Notes: generated by a model not told the origin, from the sequence alone. A DNA stretch of 64,000 nucleotides from Rhodopseudomonas sp. BR0M22 (GCF_010907035.1 NZ_QUMK01000007.1:1-64000); one strand, 5' to 3'; positions 42,759 through 51,712 are shown, counted from the stretch's first letter. A program made the numbers and translations.

Positions 42759-44054
42759 TCACCACCACGGCGCTTTCTGGAGCTTGTTCTCGACGAGAAC
42801 GTCCGGATAGATGATCTTGTGCTCGTTGTTCTGGACCTGGAAGAACAGCTGGGCCATGCCCTTCTCGAGGTCGGCAGCGCCGATCGCGTCGCCCGTGTCC
42901 GGATAGTGCGCGCACTCCTGGTACGGATTATCCATGCTCATGAAGCCGCAAACGCCACGATACGAGTTCTTGCGGATCCAGTCGCTCACGCCCTTGAAGT
43001 TCGACGGATCACCGACCGCCTCCCATGCCGCCTTGAGATAGTAGGTCGTGTCGTAGCCGTTGCCGGTGTAGCAAAGCCCCATGATGCCGGGAAAACGTTT
43101 CTTGTACTTGGCCCGGAACGCCTTGCCCTTGTCGTCGGCATAGACGCCGAGCACGGTGCTCCAGACGAAGCCTTCGGCGGCGGGGCCGGCCAGTTCCAAA
43201 AACTCCGGCTGCGACGGTCCGTATTGCAGATAGACCAGCGCCCCCTTCAGCGGATCGGCACTGTACTGCTTGACGAAGGCCGCATATTCGGCCGCCACCC
43301 AGTGGTCGATCATCACCGCGCCGGCGCCGATCTTCTTGATCTCCTGAATCACCGGCCCCCAATCCTGGACCGGGTATTGGATGTCCGTGATACCCGCCAG
43401 CTTGAACTCACTCTTGGGCAGCGAGGCCTGCAGCGCCTTGGAGATCGTCTGGTTGTAGGCGATCTGCTCCTGGACGATATGAACGCCGTTATTCAGAGGC
43501 TTCCATGTGCCCTGGTCCTTCATTGCCTTGAGAAACACCGGGAATGTGTGACCATAATGCACTTCGGACGGGTCGGTCTGAAATACGTGCGAGTATTTGT
43601 CCGGCTGCTTGACGACCAAGTCGGTCATATTGCGCTGCGTCAGTCCCCACAGCAGCGGCGCCTTGTAGCGCGCCGAGACGTCCGCGACCGGGATCGGCGT
43701 GAATACGAAGGCGCAGGACATCGCATGCACCTTGGCGTCGATCAGTTTGTTGATTGCAACCTGACCGCTTTCCGGGGACAGCGGATCGATGTCGACCACG
43801 ACCGGTTTGACCTGACGCCCGAGCACACCGCCGGCGGCGTTGATTTCCTCAAGCGCCAGCGTAGTTCCATTGAGATAGTCCTGGTGATCAGCAACCCCAG
43901 CTTGCGCAGTTTGGGCCGTCGGAACGCCGAGCAGGATCGGGTCGGCCGAGGCGGCGCGCGTCACGCTGGCGACGAAAGGGGCTGGAAACGCAGCAGCAGC
44001 CGTGCCGGCTGACGCAAGTTGAAGCAGTTTGCGACGCGAGACCTTGCCGACCAT
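42759..44054 (-). CDS. Periplasmic ABC substrate-binding protein (amide/urea/branched-chain amino acid type)
   Basis: 431 residues, type I periplasmic binding fold. The N-terminus 'KVSRRKLLQLASAGTAAAAF' has a twin-arginine motif, so export is probably by Tat. The mature protein starts near 'ADPILLGVPTAQTAQAG' and contains 'EEINAAGGVLGRQVKPVVVD', the usual Liv/Urt/Fmd-type segment. First gene of the seven-part operon ending in the amidohydrolase, so it should capture the compound that the enzyme hydrolyses or its product. Divergent from the AraC gene across 208 bases. Confidence 0.88.
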   Translation of the reverse strand: MVGKVSRRKLLQLASAGTAAAAFPAPFVASVTRAASADPILLGVPTAQTAQAGVADHQDYLNGTTLALEEINAAGGVLGRQVKPVVVDIDPLSPESGQVAINKLIDAKVHAMSCAFVFTPIPVADVSARYKAPLLWGLTQRNMTDLVVKQPDKYSHVFQTDPSEVHYGHTFPVFLKAMKDQGTWKPLNNGVHIVQEQIAYNQTISKALQASLPKSEFKLAGITDIQYPVQDWGPVIQEIKKIGAGAVMIDHWVAAEYAAFVKQYSADPLKGALVYLQYGPSQPEFLELAGPAAEGFVWSTVLGVYADDKGKAFRAKYKKRFPGIMGLCYTGNGYDTTYYLKAAWEAVGDPSNFKGVSDWIRKNSYRGVCGFMSMDNPYQECAHYPDTGDAIGAADLEKGMAQLFFQVQNNEHKIIYPDVLVENKLQKAPWW

Positions 44055-44137
44055 AAGACCTCTCCTGACAAGCGTCCCCCTCGGAGGAGCGCTGTTTCAA
44101 CAACGAGGGCATCTTAGGTGACTGATCGGAGTTAGGT

Positions 44138-44179
44138 CTTTCACTGCAGGGTACTGTCTCTGCAAGATCAGTGCACTGC
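44138..44179 (-). promoter_or_regulatory. Candidate operator: three GCAG-type direct repeats at 16-base period
   Basis: On the minus strand GCAGTGC, GCAGAGA and GCAGTGA begin at 44179, 44163 and 44147, exactly 16 bases apart. The array lies centrally in the 208-base divergent region between the transporter operon and the AraC-family gene, the expected place for the regulator to bind. AraC proteins bind direct repeats, though 10-11 or 21 base spacing is more usual. This is inference. Confidence 0.35.
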
Positions 44180-44262
44180 TAATACAAGAGCGCTCGGAGC
44201 CGCCGATGATCGGCATACTTCTTGCCTGAGACAGGTCTGCACGTTCCGGCGAGGTCACCGCG

Positions 44263-45282
44263 ATGAGTCAGAGGAACCACTACTCGACCGCCTCCCTATC
44301 CGCGGCGGACAGCATCGCCGCATGGCGCCAGGCGATGGCGGAGGTCTACTATCGACTTGATATCCAGGCCCGGCAGGACGATCGCGTTGTCGGCGAACTG
44401 ATCGACGTGCAATTCGCGGCAATGGGGGTGTCCAACTTCAGGGCGGATGCCCAACGGGTGATCAGGCGCAAGGAGTCGGCCAAAATCGACCAGTCCGAAG
44501 ACTTCGTATTCCTGTTTCCGACCCGGAAAGCCCTGCAATTCGAGCAACGGGGGCGCTCGGGTCTCGCCATGCCCGGTGCTGTCTTTCTCCTCAACTCCGC
44601 TGAAGACTACGTCGTCGACGTGCCCGACGGCTCCGAGAACATCACGATCAAGATCGACCGCGAACTGCTGATCGATCGTGTCAAAGGCATCGACGGTCTT
44701 TGCGCGACGATGAATATCGGGAACTCAAAACTCGTCCCGGTCGTCGCAACCCTGGGCACGCAACTTCTGAGCCTTCCACCCGGCGAGCACGCCGACAGGT
44801 TGCAGCAGTCGGTCATCGATCTGATTTGCCTGATGCTCGACTTGCGGGAGGAGCCGCAGGACGGCGCGTTCATCCGGCAGCGGCTGGCTTCCTCGTTGTT
44901 CAGCCGGATCGATCACTATCTCCAGCACAACCTGAAGGATCACGAGCTCACCCCGGATCAAGCGGCGCGTGAGCACAAGATCTCGGTCCGCTACCTGCAC
45001 AAGATCTTTCACTATCACGGCACGTCGTTCGGGCAGCGGTTACTTGAACTCCGGCTGCAGCGCGCCCGCCAACTGATCGTTCGGCACGGCGGGGCCAACC
45101 ACGTCAACCTCGGCCAGGTCGCCTACGAGTGCGGCTTCACCAGCCAATCTTACTTTTCGACCTGTTACCGCCGACGCTTTGGTCTGACGCCGCGTCAATC
45201 CGGACAGCTTGTCACGACTGGCGAGAACGTCGCGCAAGCCGAACGGATCGACATCAGGCCCCTCGACGACGACGCCGAGTGA
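44263..45282 (+). CDS. AraC-family transcriptional regulator of the amide operon
   Basis: 339 residues. The N-terminal 180 residues are an AraC-binding-like sensor domain ('DFVFLFPTRKALQFEQRGRS'). The C-terminal double helix-turn-helix contains 'EHKISVRYLHKIFHYHGTSF' and 'VAYECGFTSQSYFSTCYRRR', a standard AraC pair. Divergent from the binding-protein/Liv/amidohydrolase operon and its likely activator in response to an amide. No other candidate regulator is adjacent. Confidence 0.88.
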   Translation: MSQRNHYSTASLSAADSIAAWRQAMAEVYYRLDIQARQDDRVVGELIDVQFAAMGVSNFRADAQRVIRRKESAKIDQSEDFVFLFPTRKALQFEQRGRSGLAMPGAVFLLNSAEDYVVDVPDGSENITIKIDRELLIDRVKGIDGLCATMNIGNSKLVPVVATLGTQLLSLPPGEHADRLQQSVIDLICLMLDLREEPQDGAFIRQRLASSLFSRIDHYLQHNLKDHELTPDQAAREHKISVRYLHKIFHYHGTSFGQRLLELRLQRARQLIVRHGGANHVNLGQVAYECGFTSQSYFSTCYRRRFGLTPRQSGQLVTTGENVAQAERIDIRPLDDDAE

Positions 45283-45525
45283 GCAACGAGATCTCGCCCA
45301 GAGAGCGCCACACACCGGCGGCGCCGTCCATACAAGCTCTGCTTGCAAACACTTCATCGAGAGTGTATCTCCCCGCGCACTGGTCGGCAGTTCACCAAGG
45401 CGTCGCTGTCCCGCAAGGGGAGCTAAACCTGCCTGTTTTCCTGATCGGCTGACACTTGTCCCGTGCCGCCGTCGTAAGTCAGCGACCAACGACATTCATC
45501 GTTCGGCACGATCGAGGATGAGGTC

Positions 45526-46071
45526 ATGACCAGAACTGCTTTCCCCTTCGCCACCCAGGATGTGTCCGCGCTGGCGCGTGCGCTCAACCGCGAGCTCGAC
45601 GCCCAGGGCCACAAGCTCGGCCATGTCGAGATGCTGAACCTGCTGGCACGCTCGGCCGGCTATCGCAACTTCCAGCATTTTCGCGCCCAGTTCGACGCCG
45701 AGGACATGCTGCAACGCCAGCCCGAACCGGAGCCGGCGCCCGATCTGCAGAAGGTCGCGCAGGCGACGCGCTACTTCGATACGACCGGCGTGCTGACGCG
45801 GTGGCCGAAGAAGGCCAGCCATCGCCTGCTGTGCCTGTGGGTGATGTGGTCGCGGGTGCCGGCGGGCGGCGAGCTCAGCGAGAAACAGCTCAACGAGCTG
45901 CTGCTCGGCCATCACGGCTTCGGCGATCACGCGCTGCTGCGCCGCATGATGTGCGACACCGGCCTGATGACCCGCACCCGCGACGGCCGGGTGTATCGCC
46001 GGGTCGAGCAGAAGCCGCCGCCGGAAGCCGTGGCGCTGATCCGCCACCTCGCCCCGCGGCTCGCGGCCTGA
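45526..46071 (+). CDS. DUF2087 domain protein
   Basis: 181 residues. The C-terminal 90 residues match DUF2087: 'GVLTRWPKKASHRLLCLWVM', 'LLLGHHGFGDHALLRRMMCD' and 'RTRDGRVYRR', a winged-helix-like domain often found in regulators. The first 70 residues ('LARALNRELDAQGHKLGHVE') form a second helical segment. GAGGATGAGGTC lies in front of the ATG. No close partner; role unknown, possibly DNA-binding. Confidence 0.8.
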   Translation: MTRTAFPFATQDVSALARALNRELDAQGHKLGHVEMLNLLARSAGYRNFQHFRAQFDAEDMLQRQPEPEPAPDLQKVAQATRYFDTTGVLTRWPKKASHRLLCLWVMWSRVPAGGELSEKQLNELLLGHHGFGDHALLRRMMCDTGLMTRTRDGRVYRRVEQKPPPEAVALIRHLAPRLAA

Positions 46072-46120
46072 GCCCTGATTATCGAGGCGCCCCCGGATCG
46101 GCGCCCACAGGCTCCGCGAC

Positions 46121-46178
46121 AAAGCAATCCAGCTCTCAGAATTGAGCCCTGGATTGCTTCGCTGCGCTCGCAATAACG
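46121..46178. repeat. Partial intergenic palindromic repeat
   Basis: Right arm CTGGATTGCTTCGCTGCGCT onward (46149-46178) is related to the arms at 24148-24224; the left arm survives only as AAAGCAATCCAG (46121-46132). Located between the convergent DUF2087 and hydrolase genes. Confidence 0.75.
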
Positions 46179-46203
46179 GGACGCCGGAGTATCGGGGACG
46201 GTC

Positions 46204-47193
46204 TCAGATGACCGGGCTCCACGGCGTCGGCACCAGCCGGTAGCCGTCGGCGGTCTTTTCGACGTGCCCCATCGCCGGGAACGGGAAGTGGAAGCCCTGC
46301 ACCCGCATCTTCTCGGCGGCGAGCATGTCGTAGGTCTTGCGGCGGGTGGTCTCCGCCATCGCCGGATCCTGATCGAACATCAGGTGCCAGCCCGGATGGG
46401 TGACGAACAGCGCCGGCAGATTGGTGACGTCGGACTGGATGAACACCTTGTCCGATCCGGACGACAGCACGAACGAGGTGTGGCCCGGGGTGTGACCGCG
46501 GGTCTCGACCGCCAGCAGACCGGGCGCGACGTCCTTGCCCCACTCGTAGGGCGTGACCTTCTTGTTCAGCCCGGTGTCGAACACTTTTCGCGCGGTCTGG
46601 AACACGCTCTGCATCCGGCCCGACGGCGCGCGGCTCATCTCGCCGTCGTCCATGAAGTACTTCCACTCGGCGGCGGGCACCAGCACCTCGGCGTTCGGGA
46701 ACGCCGGCTTGCCGGACGCATCGAGCAGGCCGTTGATGTGGTCGCCGTGGAAATGCGAGATCACCACCAGGTCGACCGCCTTCGGATCGAACCCGGCCGC
46801 GGCCATGTTGCCGGCGAACTGCCCGACATTGCCCTTGCTCGACGCGAACGCGCCGGGACCGTTGCCGGTGTCGACCACCACCAGCTTGCCGCCGGTGTTG
46901 ATCACCAGCGGCGCGAACTGGATCGAAACCTTGTCCTTCGGCAGAAACGAGGCTTCCAGCGCTTCGCTGACCTCCTCCTTCATGACGTTGGTGACGAAGC
47001 CGTCGGACAGCGGGAACGTGTTGATGCCATCGGAGATCACGTTCACCTGGGCGTCGCCGACCCGGTAGCGGTAGTAACTCGGCGCCTGCTTGTCGGCGAC
47101 CGGCGCCGCGGCATGGGCGGGCGCATTGCGCAACAGCGGTGCCGCCGCGAGCGCGGCAGTCGCAGTGAGGGCGTGACGTCGGGTCAGATCCAT
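46204..47193 (-). CDS. Exported MBL-fold metallohydrolase
   Basis: 329 residues. The N-terminus 'MDLTRRHALTATAALAAAP' is Tat-like and ends in 'AHAAAP'. The metallo-beta-lactamase motif is 'VVISHFHGDHINGLLDASGK' (H-x-H-x-D-H), with later metal ligands in 'ETRGHTPGHTSFVL' and near the C-terminus. This is the quorum-quenching-lactonase/alkylsulfatase-like branch of periplasmic hydrolases; substrate unknown. ATG 47193 with GAGGACACGCC is chosen over the in-frame ATG 47253. Confidence 0.85.
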   Translation of the reverse strand: MDLTRRHALTATAALAAAPLLRNAPAHAAAPVADKQAPSYYRYRVGDAQVNVISDGINTFPLSDGFVTNVMKEEVSEALEASFLPKDKVSIQFAPLVINTGGKLVVVDTGNGPGAFASSKGNVGQFAGNMAAAGFDPKAVDLVVISHFHGDHINGLLDASGKPAFPNAEVLVPAAEWKYFMDDGEMSRAPSGRMQSVFQTARKVFDTGLNKKVTPYEWGKDVAPGLLAVETRGHTPGHTSFVLSSGSDKVFIQSDVTNLPALFVTHPGWHLMFDQDPAMAETTRRKTYDMLAAEKMRVQGFHFPFPAMGHVEKTADGYRLVPTPWSPVI

Positions 47194-47291
47194 GGCGTGT
47201 CCTCGCTGGTGATTTGGGGTGCAGTCTAAGCGGCAACTCATGGCGCGTTTCATGGCGCGATCACGTCATGACGTGCATTTGATCGGGATCG

Positions 47292-47822
47292 TCAGACCGA
47301 CCGTAGCATCCAGCCGAGCCCGATCGACAGGCCGTCGCCGAACAGCAGCAGCACCGCCGACCAGACCAGCGCCGACACCACATTGGCGATCTGGAACGAC
47401 CAGAACGGCATCTCGAAAATGCCGGCCGCCAGCGGCACCGAGGCGCGCAGCGGCCCGAAGAACCGGCCGATGAAGATGCTGGGAACGCCCCATTTGCGGA
47501 CGAAGTCCTCGCCGCGCGCCAGTAGCCCAGGGTATTTCGACAGCGGCCAGATCCGGGTGACGTTGTCCTTGTAGCGGTAGCCGAACCAATACGACACCCA
47601 ATCGCCGAGCGCGGCGCCGACGCCGCCGGCGATCCACACCGGCCAGAAGCTGACGCCGGACACGCCGATCAACGCGCCGATCGCAACCAGCGCGCCCCAT
47701 GCCGGGATCAGCAGCGAGATGAACGCAAGCGACTCCCCGAACGCCAGGATCAGGACGACGGGTGCGGCCCACGCCTGATGCTGGCGCACGAACTCGGCGA
47801 TGTCGTGGATATAGGCTTCCAT
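47292..47822 (-). CDS. DedA family membrane protein
   Basis: 176 residues with the DedA (SNARE-associated) core: 'VVLILAFGESLAFISLLIPA', 'GVGAALGDWVSYWFGYRYKD' and 'KWGVPSIFIGRFFGPLRASV' with the conserved F-x-x-R-x-x-P-x-x-R pattern. DedA proteins are inner-membrane lipid flippases or transporters needed for envelope integrity. Length is slightly short for the family (about 200). Minus strand, unlinked to neighbours. Confidence 0.88.
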   Translation of the reverse strand: MEAYIHDIAEFVRQHQAWAAPVVLILAFGESLAFISLLIPAWGALVAIGALIGVSGVSFWPVWIAGGVGAALGDWVSYWFGYRYKDNVTRIWPLSKYPGLLARGEDFVRKWGVPSIFIGRFFGPLRASVPLAAGIFEMPFWSFQIANVVSALVWSAVLLLFGDGLSIGLGWMLRSV

Positions 47823-48275
47823 TGTCTTTCAGGTGGCCGCCATCCCCCGACGCGGCCTTCATAGGGCTGTCGCAATAGCACGGACCATGGCGGGTCCAAC
47901 ATGCGACACGCCTTCCCGACCAGACCCGCGTGGCCGCAATGCGGCCGGCCGGCGCGACCTCACGCCTCAGCGCAGAAGATTGATCCGGCACAAGCCATTG
48001 CCGGTATTAAGGTATCCCGCGACGCAGGGTCACGCGGCGCGTCGGCTCTATTCAACCCTGCCGGAGGAGCCTATATGGCCTCACGGTGGTCAGTCGGCAC
48101 CGGCTTGGGGGGTGCAAATTCTCGTGCATCCGCCCGGCCCCCCGCCCCTGTCGGCGCCTGCGCCGGCCGGGGCTCGCCCCAGCGTCACACCCGTAGCCCT
48201 TCCATGGCATAGTGCAACACAGCGATTCGCACGGCCTCGGCCGTTCGCACGACATCAGAACAGACTCCAGGACTC
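47823..48275. other. Intergenic region upstream of parE
   Basis: 450 bases between the divergent dedA and parE genes. One short plus-strand frame (48075-48212, 45 residues) has a strong GGAGGAG ribosome site but an Arg/Pro/Ala-rich, random-looking product, so I do not call it. The parE promoter should lie here. Confidence 0.4.
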
Positions 48276-50327
48276 ATGGCCAAGGCATTGAAGGCAAGCT
48301 CGAAATCGAAATCCGGCAACGACCTGTTCGAAGGCGCGCCGAAGTCTGCCGCGCCCAAGACCCCGGCCAAGCCGAGCGGCGCCGAGGACGGTTATACCGC
48401 CGCCGACATCGAGGTTCTGGAGGGGCTGGAGCCGGTCCGGCGCCGGCCCGGCATGTATATCGGCGGCACCGATGAGAAGGCGCTGCACCACCTGTTCGCC
48501 GAGGTGATCGACAACTCGATGGACGAAGCGCTGGCCGGCCACGCGACCTTCATCGAGGTCGAGCTGTCGGCCGACGGCTTCCTCACCGTCTCCGATAACG
48601 GACGCGGTATTCCCATTGATCCGCATCCGAAATTTCCGAAGAAGTCGGCGCTCGAAGTGATCATGTGCACGCTGCACGCCGGCGGCAAGTTCGACAGCAA
48701 GGTGTACGAGACCTCGGGCGGTCTGCACGGCGTCGGCGTCAGCGTCGTCAATGCGTTGTCGTCTCGTCTTGAAGTTGAAGTGGCGCGAGGCCAGCAGCTC
48801 CACCGCATGGTGTTCGAGCGCGGCCATCCCAAGGGCAAGCTGGAAAACCTCGGCAAGGTCAACAACCGCCGCGGCACCCGGGTGCGCTTCAAGCCTGACA
48901 CCGACATCTTCGGCGCCAAGGCGTCGTTCAAGCCGCAGCGTCTGTTCAAGATGGCGCGGTCGAAGGCGTATCTGTTCGGCGGCGTGAAGATCCGATGGAA
49001 GTGCGACCCCGAACTGCTGAAGGGCATCGAGGACGTTCCGGCCGAGGATGAATTCCATTTTCCAGGCGGCCTGAAGGACTTCCTTGGCGCGGCGATCCAC
49101 AACGACACGCTGGTGCACCCGGACATCTTCGCGGGCAAATCCGGTCGCAACGGCGCGCACGGTGCGTGCGAATGGGCGGTGGCCTGGACCGCCGATGCCG
49201 ATGGCTTCCTGTCGTCGTACTGCAACACCGTGCCGACGCCCGACGGCGGCACTCACGAGTCCGGCCTGCGCAGCGCCCTGCTCCGCGGCCTGAAGGACCA
49301 CGCCGAGCGCGCCGGCCAAGGCAAGCGCGCCTCCTCGATCACGTCCGAGGACGTGATGGTCGGCGCCGCGATCATGCTCAGCGTGTTCGTCCGCGAACCC
49401 GAGTTCCAGGGCCAGACCAAGGACCGCCTCGCCACCGCCGAGGCGCAGAAGATCGTCGAGCAGGCGATCAAGGATCCGTTCGACCACTGGCTGTCCGGCA
49501 ATCCGGTGCAGGCCAACAAGCTGCTCGACTTCGTCATCGAGCGCGCCGAGGAGCGGCTGCGCCGCCGCCAGGAAAAGGAAATCTCGCGCAAGACCGCGGT
49601 CAAGAAGCTGCGGCTGCCGGGCAAGCTCGCCGACTGCACCTCGACCGCTGCCGAAGGCTCCGAACTGTTCATCGTCGAAGGCGACTCGGCCGGCGGCAGC
49701 GCCAAGCAGGCGCGCGACCGCAAGACCCAAGCTGTGCTTCCCTTGCGCGGCAAGATCCTCAACGTCGCCTCCGCCGGCAAGGACAAGGTGGTGGCGAACG
49801 CCCAGCTGTCCGATCTGATCCAGGCGCTCGGCGCCGGCACCGGGGTGAACTACCGCGAGGAAGACCTGCGCTATTCGCGCATCATCATCATGACCGACGC
49901 CGACGTCGACGGCGCCCACATCGCCTCGCTGCTGATCACCTTCTTCTATCGGCAGATGCCGAAGCTGATCGACGAGGGCCACCTCTATCTTGCCGTGCCG
50001 CCGCTGTACCGCCTGACCCACGGCGCCAAGACGGTGTACGCCCGCGACGACGCCCACAAGGAAGAGCTGCTGAAGAAGGAATTCAACGCCAACGCCAAGG
50101 TCGATGTCGGCCGCTTCAAAGGCCTCGGCGAGATGATGCCGGCGCAGCTCAAAGAGACCACGATGGATCCGGCCAAGCGCACGATGCTGCGCGTCGTGCT
50201 GCTCGCCGACGACCGCGACGGCACCGCCAATTCGGTCGAGCGGCTGATGGGCACCAAGGCCGAAGCCCGCTTCGCCTTCATCTCAGAAAAGGCCGAATTC
50301 GCCAGCGAGGAGATGCTGGACGTGTAA
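48276..50327 (+). CDS. parE: DNA topoisomerase IV subunit B
   Basis: 683 residues. GHKL ATPase motifs: 'VIDNSMDEALAGHATFIEVE', 'VSDNGRGIPIDPHPKFPKKS' and 'TSGGLHGVGVSVVNALSSRL'. The TOPRIM domain has 'EGDSAGGSAKQARDRKTQAV' and the D-x-D 'IIIMTDADVDGAHIASLLIT'. Together with ParC (not here) it decatenates daughter chromosomes. Length and lack of the GyrB-specific insert favour ParE. Downstream neighbour is the convergent HigBA pair, 12 bases after the stop. Confidence 0.94.
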   Translation: MAKALKASSKSKSGNDLFEGAPKSAAPKTPAKPSGAEDGYTAADIEVLEGLEPVRRRPGMYIGGTDEKALHHLFAEVIDNSMDEALAGHATFIEVELSADGFLTVSDNGRGIPIDPHPKFPKKSALEVIMCTLHAGGKFDSKVYETSGGLHGVGVSVVNALSSRLEVEVARGQQLHRMVFERGHPKGKLENLGKVNNRRGTRVRFKPDTDIFGAKASFKPQRLFKMARSKAYLFGGVKIRWKCDPELLKGIEDVPAEDEFHFPGGLKDFLGAAIHNDTLVHPDIFAGKSGRNGAHGACEWAVAWTADADGFLSSYCNTVPTPDGGTHESGLRSALLRGLKDHAERAGQGKRASSITSEDVMVGAAIMLSVFVREPEFQGQTKDRLATAEAQKIVEQAIKDPFDHWLSGNPVQANKLLDFVIERAEERLRRRQEKEISRKTAVKKLRLPGKLADCTSTAAEGSELFIVEGDSAGGSAKQARDRKTQAVLPLRGKILNVASAGKDKVVANAQLSDLIQALGAGTGVNYREEDLRYSRIIIMTDADVDGAHIASLLITFFYRQMPKLIDEGHLYLAVPPLYRLTHGAKTVYARDDAHKEELLKKEFNANAKVDVGRFKGLGEMMPAQLKETTMDPAKRTMLRVVLLADDRDGTANSVERLMGTKAEARFAFISEKAEFASEEMLDV

Positions 50328-50339
50328 GGAAACGATCGG

Positions 50340-50627
50340 TCAGGCGGCGTCCGCCGGCCGCACCTGACGGTCGATCTCCGCGCCCTTGTCACGCTCGATG
50401 ACGGCGATGTCGTACTGGCTCTGCAGATCGAGCCAGAACTGCGGAGCATTTCCGAAATAACGCCCCAGCCGCACCGCGGTATCCGCAGTAATCGACCGAC
50501 GACCGTTGAGAATGTCGGTGATCCGTCCAGACGGAACGCCTATGTCCAGCGCCAGCCGGTTGGCGCTGAGTTTCCGCGCCGCCAGTTCTCGCTTCAGCAG
50601 CCGGCCGGGATGGGAAACAGGAGCCAT
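50340..50627 (-). CDS. higA: HigA family antitoxin
   Basis: 95 residues with a Cro/C1-type helix-turn-helix: 'SANRLALDIGVPSGRITDIL' and 'ITADTAVRLGRYFGNAPQFW', the standard HigA-VapI pattern. It neutralises HigB and represses the operon. ATG 50627 has AAGAGGAC in front; a longer in-frame start overlaps higB and is rejected. Toxin gene comes first in the transcript, the usual HigBA order, 13 bases before. Confidence 0.9.
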   Translation of the reverse strand: MAPVSHPGRLLKRELAARKLSANRLALDIGVPSGRITDILNGRRSITADTAVRLGRYFGNAPQFWLDLQSQYDIAVIERDKGAEIDRQVRPADAA

Positions 50628-50640
50628 GGTCGTCCTCTTT

Positions 50641-50928
50641 TCACCCTTTGTGATAGTCGACGATCTCGACTTCGAACGCATCACCTTTGCGAAACTCGAA
50701 ACAAATCCGCCACCGGTCGTTGACCGTCATCGCCCATTGGTTCCTGCGCACGCCCTTGAGTTTGTGTAATCCTACGCTCTGTAGAGGACTGAGATCTTGC
50801 AGCGACTTGGCGGCATTCAAAGCCAGCAACAGATCGATCGCGGCCTCGACATCAAGGGCGCGGAATTGGTCGAACCGGCTGCCGTCCCATAACTTCCGGG
50901 TGGCAGCATTGCGCCATGACCGGATCAT
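50641..50928 (-). CDS. higB: HigB/RelE-type toxin (mRNA interferase)
   Basis: 95 residues, RelE/ParE fold of the HigB type: 'RKLWDGSRFDQFRALDVEAA', 'LQSVGLHKLKGVRRNQWAM' and 'DRWRICFEFRKGDAFEVEIV'. The pattern L-K-G-x-R-x-x-x-W and R-I-C-F are family hallmarks; such toxins cleave ribosome-bound mRNA. First gene of the pair, with higA following. Confidence 0.9.
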   Translation of the reverse strand: MIRSWRNAATRKLWDGSRFDQFRALDVEAAIDLLLALNAAKSLQDLSPLQSVGLHKLKGVRRNQWAMTVNDRWRICFEFRKGDAFEVEIVDYHKG

Positions 50929-51069
50929 GGCAAATTCATACTACGGCAAACGGCGAACCTCAAGCCGCTCGGCTTGAGCGGTTGGCGAAGATGCGGCAGG
51001 CTCCCTGATCTTTTGCCTTCGCAACCTTGACGGCGCGGCGGCGTTTGCAGCGACTGCCGGAGACCGCTG

Positions 51070-51448
51070 ATGAAACCACACGCGCTGATCGCCGCCGCTA
51101 TCACCCTCGTCCTGACCTGGCCCACGCCCAGCCGCGCTCGCTCGACTGGCAGCGTTACAAAGTCGCCGCCGGCTCGGCGGCCGCCGACGTGCCGCGCGCG
51201 ATCTCACCGTGCAGGCGGTGCCCAATCCCGACGGCGCCTCCCCGGCCGCGTTCCTGGCGGCGCGCAACCCGCCATCGGGCATCATCTATCGCCGCGTCAC
51301 CCCGCGGTTCTTCGCGTTGTCGAGCATCCGCAACGGCCGCATCTGTTACAACCGCTGCAACCGCGGCCGTGCCGTGATGAATTGCGTGCTGATCAAATAT
51401 CCGGCCGCCGAGAAGCGCAAATGGGACAGCCGCTCGCTTAGCGGCTAG
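51070..51448 (+). pseudogene. Broken gene for a small secreted protein
   Basis: Three reading frames carry pieces of one protein. Frame 1 gives a signal peptide from ATG 51070 (MKPHALIAAAITLVLTWPTP). Another frame then gives 'SLDWQRYKVAAGSAAADVPR' (to about 51195). A third gives 'QAVPNPDGASPAAFLAARNP' and 'RRVTPRFFALSSIRNGRICY' to the stop at 51448. The order and 'CVLIKYPAAEKRKWD' match a secreted family common in Bradyrhizobiaceae, as I recall it. About 20 residues are also missing at the second junction and the C-terminus is short. Frameshifts and a deletion have inactivated it, unless the assembly is faulty. Confidence 0.6.
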
Positions 51449-51490
51449 CGCTGCCCGATCCTCGCCGGGCTTGAACGGGCGCGCAAAAAG

Positions 51491-51694
51491 ATGCCTAATT
51501 GGCTCATGCGCACACTTTTTCTCGTTATCGGCGTCATCGCCCTTCTCGTGGGCCTGGTCTGGACCGGCCAGGGCGCCGGCCTGATTCAGTGGCCGGCCCA
51601 GAGTTTCATGATCAACCAGTCGCAGTGGATGTGGTACGGCGCCTCGACTGCGTTCGGCGGGCTATTGCTGATCTTCGTTTCGCGACGGTCGTAG
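51491..51694 (+). CDS. Small two-TM membrane protein
   Basis: 67 residues: MPNWLMRTLFLVIGVIALLV opens the first hydrophobic segment, and 'WYGASTAFGGLLLIFVSRRS' closes the second. Between them is 'GLIQWPAQSFMINQSQWMW'. The ribosome site is weak; ATG at 51506 (residue 6) is an alternative. It lies 18 bases before the DUF6880 gene and is probably its operon partner. Family unknown; related small proteins occur in rhizobia. Confidence 0.65.
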   Translation: MPNWLMRTLFLVIGVIALLVGLVWTGQGAGLIQWPAQSFMINQSQWMWYGASTAFGGLLLIFVSRRS

Positions 51695-51712
51695 CCGCCG
51701 GAAGCGTCGACC

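Noticed and set aside
48075-48212. 45-residue frame with a strong ribosome site upstream of parE
   Set aside because: Product is Arg/Pro/Ala-rich and looks random; no terminator or conserved feature supports it.
48255-50057. 600-residue minus-strand frame
   Set aside because: Antisense of parE, which is unmistakable on the other strand.
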